Position numbers and translations under genes: made by a program. From Flavobacterium gelatinilyticum (GTDB lineage Bacteria; Bacteroidota; Bacteroidia; Flavobacteriales; Flavobacteriaceae): a DNA stretch of 64,000 nucleotides. The DNA lies in the NCBI RefSeq assembly GCF_027111295.1, contig NZ_CP114287.1:5518001-5582000 (forward strand). The letters run 5' to 3'. Position 1 is the stretch's first letter. The number at the start of each line of letters is the position of its first letter. Positions 25,280 to 32,758 of the stretch are shown here, in pieces. The notes beneath the pieces were generated by a model, which saw nothing but the letters and a program-made list of their open reading frames with translations, did no database searches and was not told the origin of the DNA.

Positions 25280-25431
25280 AAGGTTCTAAGCCGCTGAGAT
25301 ACTAAGGTTCTGAGGTTTTCTCTAACGCTTAGATCCTGCGTCTTAAAATCTAAAAAATATCCAGCTAAAGTCTGAAGCTGAGTTTTCGAAGAAAAAAACT
25401 TAGAACCTTAGTATCTCAGAACCTTAGCACC
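25280..25431. repeat. Repeat family D, copy 1 (inverted repeat)
   Basis: The left arm AAGGTTCTAAGCCGCTGAG then ATACTAAGGTTCTGAGG is mirrored by CTTAGAACCTTAGTATCTCAG then AACCTTAGCACC. Each arm also contains a direct repeat of AAGGTTCT. It fills most of the gap between the SDR and FAH genes. Confidence 0.7.
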
Positions 25432-25462
25432 TAAAAAAATAATAATCAAAAAACATAAAAAA

Positions 25463-26317
25463 ATGAAATTAATACGTTTTGGAGAAATCGGAAAAGAAAA
25501 ACCAGGAGTTATAATTGGTGAAAAAAGATATGATGTTTCTTCTATAGTTTCAGACTTTAACGAAAGCTTTTTTGAAGAAAACGGCTTAGAAAAATTACAA
25601 AAAGCATTAGAGAGCAATCCATCTTTACCTGAAGTGGATGCCAGCGTACGTTTAGGTTCTCCGGTTGCAAGACCTTCAAAAATAATCTGTATTGGATTGA
25701 ATTATGTAGACCACTGTAAAGAAACCAATGCACCAATTCCAACAGAACCAATTATTTTCTTTAAATCGACTACTTCTTTATGCGGACCAGACGATGATTT
25801 GATCATTCCTAAAAACAGTGAAAAAACGGACTGGGAAGTAGAATTAGCATTTGTAGTGGGTAAAAAAGCAAGTTACGTTGAAGAAGCTGAAGCTTTGGAT
25901 TATGTTGCCGGATATGCTTTATTGAATGATTACAGCGAAAGAGCGTTTCAGTTAGAGCGCGGCGGACAATGGGCAAAAGGCAAAGGAAGCGATACTTTTG
26001 CGCCTCTTGGGCCATTTCTTGCTACAAAAGACGAAGTAGCTGACGTAGATAATTTAAAAATGTGGCTGACTGTAAACGGTAAAAAATACCAGGACAGCAA
26101 CACCTTAAATTTAGTTTTCAAAATTCCTTATTTAGTACACTATTTAAGCCAGTTCATGACTTTGCTTCCTGGTGATATTATCAGTACAGGAACGCCTCCG
26201 GGAGTTGGTTTAGGAATTAAGCCGGAACCGGTTTACATTAAAGCAGGTGACGTTATCGAACTTGGAATCGAAGGTTTGGGAACGAGCAAACAAACTGCTG
26301 TTGCCTATAAAAAGTAA
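25463..26317 (+). CDS. FAH-family 2,4-diketo-3-deoxy-L-fuconate/rhamnonate hydrolase
   Basis: This 284-residue fumarylacetoacetate-hydrolase family protein has IICIGLNYVDHCKE (about 74-87) and metal ligands in TDWEVELAFVVG (Glu125, Glu127) and LLNDYSER (Asp156). The GQWAKGKGSDTFAPLGP loop and STGTPPGVG are also typical. Close relatives hydrolyse 2,4-diketo-3-deoxy-L-fuconate or -rhamnonate to pyruvate and L-lactate, though databases often label them ureidoglycolate lyase. Position right after the SDR and before sugar dehydrogenase and lactonase genes supports the deoxy-sugar role. It is cytoplasmic and needs Mg2+ or Mn2+. Confidence 0.85.
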   Translation: MKLIRFGEIGKEKPGVIIGEKRYDVSSIVSDFNESFFEENGLEKLQKALESNPSLPEVDASVRLGSPVARPSKIICIGLNYVDHCKETNAPIPTEPIIFFKSTTSLCGPDDDLIIPKNSEKTDWEVELAFVVGKKASYVEEAEALDYVAGYALLNDYSERAFQLERGGQWAKGKGSDTFAPLGPFLATKDEVADVDNLKMWLTVNGKKYQDSNTLNLVFKIPYLVHYLSQFMTLLPGDIISTGTPPGVGLGIKPEPVYIKAGDVIELGIEGLGTSKQTAVAYKK

Positions 26318-26334
26318 TCTAAAAATATTTGAAG

Positions 26335-27348
26335 ATGAAATTTATTGTATGCGAAAAACCGAAAGAATTTAAATTAAAAGAAACAAGTATTCCGGAACCA
26401 AAAGAAGGTGAAGTTCTTTTGAAGATAAAAAGAATCGGAATCTGCGGAACTGATATTCATGCTTTTGGAGGAACACAGCCGTATTTTGAATATCCAAGGA
26501 TTTTAGGACACGAACTGGCGGCAGAATATGTAAAAGGAAATGCGGCAGGTTTTAAACCGGGCGATAAAGTAACTTTTATTCCGTATTTCAACTGCGGAAA
26601 ATGTGTGGCTTGTCGAAATGGATTGACAAACTGCTGTGTAAATATTAAAGTTTTTGGAGTGCATATTGATGGCGGAATGGCCGAATATGTTGCGATTCCG
26701 GAGCAGTATTTATTGCATGGTCAGGGATTAGATTATGATGAACTGGCTTTGATTGAGCCGCTTGCTATTGCTGCACACGGCGTTAGAAGAGCAGCAGTGA
26801 AGTCTACAGATACAGTTTTAGTAATGGGAGCAGGGCCAATTGGTATTGGACTGATTCAGTTTGCTAAAATTGCCGGAGCGAGAGTTATCGTAATGGACAT
26901 CAACGATTACCGATTGAATTTCTGCAAAACAGAATTGAATGCAGATGAAACTATTAATCCGTTAAACGACGATGTAGCGGCTAAGCTGGCTGAGTTGACA
27001 AACGGCGACATGGCGAATGTGGTGATTGATGCTACCGGAAATCAGAAAGTAATGAACGGGGCTTTCAATTATATTTCGCATGGCGGAAGATTCGTTTTGG
27101 TCGGGCTTCAAAAAGGAGAACTGAGTTTCAGTCATCCGGATTTCCACAAAAGAGAATCGACTTTGATGAGCAGCAGAAATGCAACAATCGAAGATTTTGA
27201 ATATGTAATGAAATGCCTGAAAGAAGGAAAAATCGATCCTAAGAAGTACATCACGCACAGAACAACATTTTCTGAAATGATTACGGATTTTGAAAATCTG
27301 GTTGATCCTAAAAATAATGTAATCAAAGCGTTGATTGAAATTGAGTAA
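26335..27348 (+). CDS. Zinc-dependent medium-chain alcohol/polyol dehydrogenase
   Basis: This 337-residue MDR protein has catalytic zinc ligands in GICGTDIH (Cys37) and GHE (His59, Glu60). The structural zinc site CGKCVACRNGLTNCC (Cys87, 90, 93 and 100/101) is present, and the Rossmann motif is GAGPIG (about 167-172). It resembles sorbitol, idonate and L-galactonate 5-dehydrogenases. In this operon it could oxidise the sugar, the aldonate or the lactaldehyde end; sequence alone does not decide. The ATG at 26335 is chosen over a TTG two codons upstream. The gene follows the FAH gene by 17 bases. Confidence 0.85.
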   Translation: MKFIVCEKPKEFKLKETSIPEPKEGEVLLKIKRIGICGTDIHAFGGTQPYFEYPRILGHELAAEYVKGNAAGFKPGDKVTFIPYFNCGKCVACRNGLTNCCVNIKVFGVHIDGGMAEYVAIPEQYLLHGQGLDYDELALIEPLAIAAHGVRRAAVKSTDTVLVMGAGPIGIGLIQFAKIAGARVIVMDINDYRLNFCKTELNADETINPLNDDVAAKLAELTNGDMANVVIDATGNQKVMNGAFNYISHGGRFVLVGLQKGELSFSHPDFHKRESTLMSSRNATIEDFEYVMKCLKEGKIDPKKYITHRTTFSEMITDFENLVDPKNNVIKALIEIE

Positions 27349-27354
27349 TTAGTA

Positions 27355-27557
27355 ATTGGTGAAAAGTAATTAGCGAAATGTGAATTGTAAGATGTAAGCT
27401 GAAAAAGGAAACCGGATTTATCTAAAATCTTCAAGAGTAAGACCTGCTTCTTACATTTTACAATTCACATCTCACATTTCACAATTAACATTTCACATCT
27501 CACAATTTACGTTTTACAAGAAAAAGCATTTCACATTTTACAAATCACATCTAACAT
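27355..27557. repeat. Repeat family I, long copy (TTCACATTTCACA-rich inverted repeat)
   Basis: The left arm GCGAAATGTGAATTGTAAGA is mirrored on the right by CTTACATTTTACAATTCAC, followed by several more units of ACATCTCACATTTCACAATT. It fills the 217-bp gap inside the plus-strand operon. Nothing else was seen in the gap. Confidence 0.7.
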
Positions 27558-27564
27558 AAAAGAA

Positions 27565-28362
27565 ATGGATTTAAATTTAAAAAATAAAATTGTCGTTGTT
27601 TCCGGTTCGGCTGGTAAAGAAGGCAGTATTGGCGAAACAATGATCAACAGACTGGCAGATGAAGGTGCAATTCCGGTTTTGGTAGACAGAAACGCAAGAG
27701 GTTTTGGCTACGCTGAAAAACTTCAAAAAAGAGGAATTGATTCTATCTTTGTTCAGACCAATGTTACCGATCCTGTTGAAATGGAAAATGCGGTAAAAAC
27801 AATCGCTGCAAAATACGGAAGAATCGATGCCGTAATTAACAACGTTGGTGTTAATGACGGTGCAGGTCTGGATGCTACTTACGAAGAATTTATGGATTCT
27901 TTGAAACTGAATGTAGTGAGTTACTTTTTGCTGGTAAAACATGCACTTCCGTTCTTAAAAGAATCAAAAGGAAATATCTTAAATATTGGTTCAAAAGTAG
28001 CTTTAACAGGACAGGGAGGAACTTCCGGTTACGCTGCTGCAAAAGGAGGCGTTTTAGGACTTACAAGAGAATGGGCGGTAGATTTGATTCAGTTTGGAAT
28101 CCGTTCAAATGCTATTATTATTGCTGAGAGTTATACTCCGGCATACGAAGACTGGATTAAAACACTTGAAGACGGTGAGAACGTTTTAAAGAAAATCAAC
28201 AAAAGTATTCCGTTTGAAAGCAGAATGACGAAAACAGAAGAAATTGCAGATACGGCACTTTTCATTATTTCTGATCGTTCTTCGCATACTACAGGACAAT
28301 TCGTTTTTGTAGATGGCGGTTATGTGCATTTAGACCGTGCTTTAATTAGTGATGTAAACTAA
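27565..28362 (+). CDS. SDR oxidoreductase, probable L-fucose (6-deoxyhexose) 1-dehydrogenase
   Basis: This 265-residue SDR has the N-terminal VVSGSAGKEGSIGE cofactor loop (longer than the usual GxxxGxG) and INNVG at about 91-95. The catalytic residues are Ser143, Tyr156 and Lys160 in GYAAAKGG. The segments ESYTPAYEDWIKTL and MTKTEEIADTALFI are like those of bacterial L-fucose dehydrogenases that make the 1,5-lactone. The lactonase gene follows 5 bases later, which supports the role of first oxidation step. L-rhamnose or L-galactose cannot be excluded as substrate. Confidence 0.8.
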   Translation: MDLNLKNKIVVVSGSAGKEGSIGETMINRLADEGAIPVLVDRNARGFGYAEKLQKRGIDSIFVQTNVTDPVEMENAVKTIAAKYGRIDAVINNVGVNDGAGLDATYEEFMDSLKLNVVSYFLLVKHALPFLKESKGNILNIGSKVALTGQGGTSGYAAAKGGVLGLTREWAVDLIQFGIRSNAIIIAESYTPAYEDWIKTLEDGENVLKKINKSIPFESRMTKTEEIADTALFIISDRSSHTTGQFVFVDGGYVHLDRALISDVN

Positions 28363-28367
28363 AAAGC

Positions 28368-29198
28368 ATGGGGAACCGAATTGATTCGCATCAGCATTTT
28401 TGGAAATTTGATCCTGTTAGAGACAGCTGGATCGATGAGACTATGGCGGTAATTCAAAGGGATTTTCTGCCAGAAGATTTACAGCCGTTATTAAAAGAAA
28501 ATCATTTTGAAGGCTGTGTTGCTGTACAAGCAAGCCAGTCTGAAGAAGAAACGCATTTTCTTATTGATTTAGCTTCTAAAAATGATTTTATAAAAGGAAT
28601 TGTTGGCTGGGTTGATCTTCGTGATGCAGCTATTGTAGAGCGTTTACGTCATTTTTCTTCTTATAAAAAAGTAAAAGGATTTCGTCATGTAGTTCAGGGT
28701 GAAGCCGATGATTTTATGTATGGTTCAGAGTTTAGAAGAGGAATTACTGCTTTAAAAGACTTTAATTACACTTACGATATTCTGATTTTCCACCGTCAAT
28801 TACCGGCTGCGATAAGTCTGGTAAAGGATTTTCCGGAGCAGAATTTTGTAATAGATCATATTGCCAAACCGGATATAAAATCAGGAAGTATTGATTCATG
28901 GAAAAAAGGTATCGAAGAAATCGCAAAATACGATAATGTATGGTGTAAAATCTCCGGAATGGTCACAGAAGCCGACTGGAAAAACTGGAAACCAGAAGAT
29001 TTAAAACCGTACTTAGATGTTATTTTTGAAAACTTTTCTCCAGACAAACTAATGTATGGATCTGACTGGCCGGTTCTTAATGTCGCTTCAGATTATAAAG
29101 AAGTGGTTAAAACTTTAGAAGACTATATTTCGAAATTTTCGACAGAAGACCAAAATAAAATTTGGTTTGAAAATGCGAATTCTTTTTATAAGTTATAA
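28368..29198 (+). CDS. Amidohydrolase-family sugar lactonase (L-fuconolactonase type)
   Basis: This 276-residue COG3618-type TIM-barrel metal hydrolase has the HxH motif in IDSHQHFWKF (His8, His10), FVIDHIAKP (mid-barrel His) and the C-terminal Asp in MYGSDWPVLN. Relatives open L-fucono-1,5-lactone or L-rhamnono-lactone to the free acid, while others act on 2-pyrone dicarboxylate. It directly follows the sugar dehydrogenase gene and is the last gene of the plus arm, so a lactonase role is well supported. The dehydratase needed for the next step is not in the window. Confidence 0.83.
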   Translation: MGNRIDSHQHFWKFDPVRDSWIDETMAVIQRDFLPEDLQPLLKENHFEGCVAVQASQSEEETHFLIDLASKNDFIKGIVGWVDLRDAAIVERLRHFSSYKKVKGFRHVVQGEADDFMYGSEFRRGITALKDFNYTYDILIFHRQLPAAISLVKDFPEQNFVIDHIAKPDIKSGSIDSWKKGIEEIAKYDNVWCKISGMVTEADWKNWKPEDLKPYLDVIFENFSPDKLMYGSDWPVLNVASDYKEVVKTLEDYISKFSTEDQNKIWFENANSFYKL

Positions 29199-29230
29199 AT
29201 TATGAATGATTCATAGTTAACTAAAAGTAT

Positions 29231-29332
29231 GTCATTTCGACTGAAAGGAGAAATCACACGCGGGATTCCGTAATGTAAATCGCCAATCTTTGTCGAGTTT
29301 CTAGTGTGATTTCTCCTTTCAGTTAAAATGAC
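29231..29332. repeat. Repeat family B, copy 1
   Basis: GTCATTTCGACTGAAAGGAG plus AAATCACACGCG on the left is mirrored by AGTGTGATTTCTCCTTTCAG plus TTAAAATGAC on the right, with CAATCTTTGTCGA in the loop. Further copies lie at 47100 and 50264, with a single arm at 53797. Confidence 0.8.
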
Positions 29333-29349
29333 AAAACTGAAAAAAAAAA

Positions 29350-29412
29350 TAGCCGCAGATTATAAGATTTACAATGATTTTTTAATCATGTTAATCCTTT
29401 AATCTGTGGCTA
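29350..29412. repeat. Inverted repeat before the pectate lyase 3' end
   Basis: TAGCCGCAGATTA pairs with TAATCTGTGGCTA (one mismatch) across a loop that holds AAGATTTACAATGATT and ATCATGTTAATC. It can act as a terminator for the convergent genes on both sides. Confidence 0.55.
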
Positions 29413-29421
29413 AAATATTTT

Positions 29422-30615
29422 TTACTCCTTCAAAACATTCACATCAGGCGCCCATTTTTTCTGCCATGCCGGATATTTTTTCAAAGCCTTTTCCGGTCTG
29501 TCCGTATACCAGGCATAACCACTTCGTCTTTCACGGCTTACTTCTGCGAGTGAATATAATATTTCGCTGTTACGGTCAGAAAATAAAGGTCTGTGTGTTT
29601 TTAATTCATAATAACGCGTCCAGATTGGCGGTGCTGTCGTATCTGTTACTACACGTACATCGTTTGTGATCTTTTTATATTTCGAATCCATTTCAGGGGC
29701 TTTGAAACTTTCAACCCTAGTGTTGTAAATTTTAGAATCCTGAAACCATTTTACAGCGCTCTGAACCGAATTAATAATCTTTTGATCTGGTTTATCAACT
29801 GCCATTAAAAACAAAACAATGTCTACACTTTCAGCATTACAGATGCTTGGCGGTTCAAATTTACGCGCCCAGGCCGGTAATAACGTAATTTCATCATGCT
29901 GCTGGCACCATGCAGTCAGTTTTCCGTTATCGACAATCTGCATTTTTAAAATACAGTCTAACCCTTTTTGGTATGCAGAGATTACTTTATCTCTTGTTTT
30001 TTGGTCTATAAAATCGTAATCCGGATCATTAGTTACGATTTTCTTCAACAAATTCATAATACCCATATAAGCCCCATCGTTGAAGGTGATATGCCGGCTG
30101 TATCCTTTTTCAAGCGGATAATACTGAGGCCATCCGCCGTTTTTATATTGTGCTTCCATAACAAAATCAATTCCTTTTAGCGCTCCTTCTTTATATTTTG
30201 GTTCTTTTGTTAAAGCATACACCTTTGCCAGATAATCGATATGTGTATACGTTGTTTCATTATCAAAAGTCGTATGCAGAATTGGTTTTGTTTTTATAAC
30301 TGTATCAATCTGTTTTGGCGTCAGAATTGCTTTCATGTCATAATTCTTTGGCCATCCGCCATTGCTGCGCTGAAAAAGCAAAATATTATCAGCAATTTTT
30401 GCGTAATCAGTTTCAGCATACTGAGGCTGATTTTCGACTGGGTTTACAATATTCGTTTTGTCTTTAATATGGTACCAATGATTCGTAGCGTCTGAAAATA
30501 CTTTTGTAGTGATAGCCGTTTTTTCATCTTTGGTTTGTGCATTTACCTGAAAAAAAGAAAATGAAGAAACATAGAAAACAAATAATAGAGCGTTTTTAGA
30601 CTTTTTGTTGAACAT
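29422..30615 (-). CDS. Secreted pectate lyase, PL10 type
   Basis: This 397-residue protein has a signal peptide ending near FFQVNAQ. The alpha/alpha-toroid lyase pattern of PL10 is visible: RSNGGWPKNYDMK, FDNETTYTHIDYLAKVYA, YKNGGWPQYYPLEKGYSRHI, TFNDGAYMGIMNLL and ITLLPAWARKFEPPSICNAE, which holds the catalytic arginine region. PL10 enzymes cut polygalacturonate by beta-elimination with Ca2+. It is the second gene after the GH28 gene, 15 bases apart, in one minus-strand operon. The product would be unsaturated oligogalacturonides in the periplasm or at the surface. Confidence 0.9.
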   Translation of the reverse strand: MFNKKSKNALLFVFYVSSFSFFQVNAQTKDEKTAITTKVFSDATNHWYHIKDKTNIVNPVENQPQYAETDYAKIADNILLFQRSNGGWPKNYDMKAILTPKQIDTVIKTKPILHTTFDNETTYTHIDYLAKVYALTKEPKYKEGALKGIDFVMEAQYKNGGWPQYYPLEKGYSRHITFNDGAYMGIMNLLKKIVTNDPDYDFIDQKTRDKVISAYQKGLDCILKMQIVDNGKLTAWCQQHDEITLLPAWARKFEPPSICNAESVDIVLFLMAVDKPDQKIINSVQSAVKWFQDSKIYNTRVESFKAPEMDSKYKKITNDVRVVTDTTAPPIWTRYYELKTHRPLFSDRNSEILYSLAEVSRERRSGYAWYTDRPEKALKKYPAWQKKWAPDVNVLKE

Positions 30616-30630
30616 AAAACTACTTTGTTT

Positions 30631-32316
30631 TTAGAATTTTACAGCGCCCTTTGGAACATTGCTGCCAAGCGTCGTTGTTTTAGAAAAATCAGTTTTTTTA
30701 GAAGATACCAATTCGATATTCGCGTTGCCGTCACCGTTGATATTAACCGCTTTAGGAGAAACCGAATTAAAATCTACATTATTCAGAGACATGTTTTTTA
30801 CATTGTAAATTTCGAAAACATTTGTGTTTTTAATGTCAAGACTCGCATTACTGATTTTAATTCCGTTTGCATCAATAATCGAAAAACCTTTTTCTGCCGC
30901 TGCAGTTAAGTTCGAGATTTCAATGTTTTCCAGATTCATTTCAGGAAGGCCTTGTAAAAATACAGCCTGCTGTGCACCTTTAATTGTAACATTTTTAATT
31001 AAAATATTTTTAAACTGAGGTGTTTCTTCGTTTACCGGAACTGCTTTTGTGCTTACTGTATTTCCGCCTTCTGCCAGAGTTTCAGCAATCGATTTCCCGC
31101 CGTAATACAAATCAAAAGAAATTGCCTGAGAGGGAATATCTGTCATAAAAACATCCGAAATATATACGTTTTCCACAACACCGCCGCGTCCTCGTGTACT
31201 TTTAAAACGAAGTCCAACATCAGTTCCCATAAAAGTACAATTTGAAACATGCAGGTTTTTTACACCGCCTGACATTTCGCTTCCAACTGTTACACCGCCA
31301 TGGCCATGATATACAATATTATTTTTTACAATGATATTTTCGCAGGCCACACCTCTGTCACGTCCATCCTTATCTTTACCTGATTTAATGCAGATTGCGT
31401 CGTCACCCACATCAAAACTGGAATTTTCAATGATAACATTTTTGCAGGATTCAACATCAAGTCCGTCACCGTTTTGAGAAAACCACGGATTTCTAACCGT
31501 TACATTTCGCACAATTAAATCTTCAATTAATAAAGGATGAAGATTCCATGCAGGCGAATTTTGAAAAACAGGACCGTCAAACATCACCTTTTTACTATTC
31601 TGAATGCTAACCAAAACCGGACGAAGGAAATCATGAACCGCTTCAAAATCTTCTTTTGTTTTTAAATCATGACGCACATTTTGGTCTGCCCCTTTTGCGC
31701 CTTTTAAATATTGTTCAGATGGATACCAGCTGTCTTTCTTTTCATTTAAAACACCGCCCGAAGCCACCAGTTTTTTCCATTGATCATCAGTTAGTTTACT
31801 TTTCTTAACCTGTCTCCAGGCTTCACCGGAACCATCCCAGACACCATTTCCTGTAAAAGCAATGTTTTCTAGGTTTTTGCCGTAAATAGGAGAGATGCAT
31901 CGCCAGGTGTTTAAACCTTCAAAACTGGTCTCAATAATTGGGTAAAGGGATTTATCTGTCGAAAATTTAATCAAAGCCCCGGTTTCGGCATGAAGTTCAA
32001 GATTACTTTTTAAGATGATTGGACCTGTAAGCCAGATTCCCGGCGGAATGATCACTTTTCCGCCTCCTTTTTTTGAAACCGCTTCTATAGCATCGGCGAA
32101 AGCCTTAGTATTTAAAACATAACCGCCATTTACGGCACCAAAATCTTTTATATTAACGCTGTTTTTAGGAATTACAGGTTCTTTTACTTTTGCCATTTTA
32201 AACTCAATGTTTTTATACGTGTCATAAGAAGACTTCTGTGCAAAAGCTGTACTGCATAAACCGGTCGTAAGCATGGTCACGGCAATACATAAAAGGTGGA
32301 TTGGGTTAGTTTTCAT
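30631..32316 (-). CDS. Secreted polygalacturonase-like GH28 enzyme
   Basis: This 561-residue protein has a signal peptide ending CSTAFAQ and a right-handed beta-helix. All GH28 active-site motifs are present: NGDGLD (282-287), GDDAIC (304-309), GHGGVTVGSEM (His at about 339) and RFK (370-372). An insert between about 165 and 225 (EKKDSWYPSEQYLKG) is larger than in simple polygalacturonases and may narrow the substrate to RG or exo-type cleavage. It leads the minus-strand operon with PL10. The operon start carries the palindrome TGTAATCGATTACA just after a -7 element. Confidence 0.92.
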   Translation of the reverse strand: MKTNPIHLLCIAVTMLTTGLCSTAFAQKSSYDTYKNIEFKMAKVKEPVIPKNSVNIKDFGAVNGGYVLNTKAFADAIEAVSKKGGGKVIIPPGIWLTGPIILKSNLELHAETGALIKFSTDKSLYPIIETSFEGLNTWRCISPIYGKNLENIAFTGNGVWDGSGEAWRQVKKSKLTDDQWKKLVASGGVLNEKKDSWYPSEQYLKGAKGADQNVRHDLKTKEDFEAVHDFLRPVLVSIQNSKKVMFDGPVFQNSPAWNLHPLLIEDLIVRNVTVRNPWFSQNGDGLDVESCKNVIIENSSFDVGDDAICIKSGKDKDGRDRGVACENIIVKNNIVYHGHGGVTVGSEMSGGVKNLHVSNCTFMGTDVGLRFKSTRGRGGVVENVYISDVFMTDIPSQAISFDLYYGGKSIAETLAEGGNTVSTKAVPVNEETPQFKNILIKNVTIKGAQQAVFLQGLPEMNLENIEISNLTAAAEKGFSIIDANGIKISNASLDIKNTNVFEIYNVKNMSLNNVDFNSVSPKAVNINGDGNANIELVSSKKTDFSKTTTLGSNVPKGAVKF

Positions 32317-32427
32317 TCTGCTTGTATTTTGGTTAAAATTTATTTTTTCGATTGCTGAGTCGGTTTTTTATTTCTTGTTATTTTAACTGATAAATAAAAA
32401 TACTCTTTTTAAATAATAATTTAATAA

Positions 32428-32449
32428 TGTAATCGATTACACAAATCTA
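32428..32449 (-). promoter_or_regulatory. LacI-type palindrome at the GH28/PL10 promoter
   Basis: TGTAATCGATTACA (32428-32441) is a perfect 14-bp palindrome with a central CG. On the minus strand the -7 element TAGATTTG (32449-32442) ends exactly where it begins, so a bound repressor would block initiation. A shorter form (TAATCGATTA) lies at the 24.4-kb divergent promoter. Confidence 0.6.
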
Positions 32450-32604
32450 TTAAAAAAATATTACGAAACGACATTTTCGGTCCAATTATCACATATTTTT
32501 TATGAATTTGATTTTTTTATGCTCCAAATTGAAGTAAAAACTGAATTTGGTTTTGATCGAAAAATCGAAGAAACAGCCTGAAAAACCAATTGTTTACGCC
32601 CGAA

Positions 32605-32620
32605 ACAGGAGGGTACAGGA
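32605..32620. promoter_or_regulatory. ACAGGA direct repeat, 10-bp period
   Basis: ACAGGA-GGGT-ACAGGA upstream of the beta-helix enzyme gene. A near-identical pair (GCAGGA-TAGT-ACAGGT, 44788-44803) lies before the GH78 gene. A one-turn direct repeat is typical for AraC-type DNA-binding domains, including hybrid two-component regulators. Confidence 0.4.
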
Positions 32621-32758
32621 TACTAATAATTTTATGTTCTTTTAAATTGTGCCGAATATTTAATTTAATTGTTAAAATAACTTCAGAAGTAAATTTTTTA
32701 GTACTTTAAATTTTTAAGCTGATAATTTTTAACAAAGAAAAAGTAAAAAACAAGAATA

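Larger units (their letters stand above)
32317..32758. other. 442-bp divergent intergenic region
   Basis: This holds the promoter and operator of the GH28 operon (32428-32449) and a 10-bp-spaced ACAGGA direct repeat (32605-32620) on the side of the beta-helix gene. The remainder is AT-rich, and no gene or repeat was recognised. Confidence 0.5.

Noticed and set aside
25463..26317. Ureidoglycolate lyase in purine breakdown
   Set aside because: No purine genes nearby; the SDR, lactonase and sugar transporter context supports a 2,4-diketo-3-deoxy sugar-acid hydrolase.
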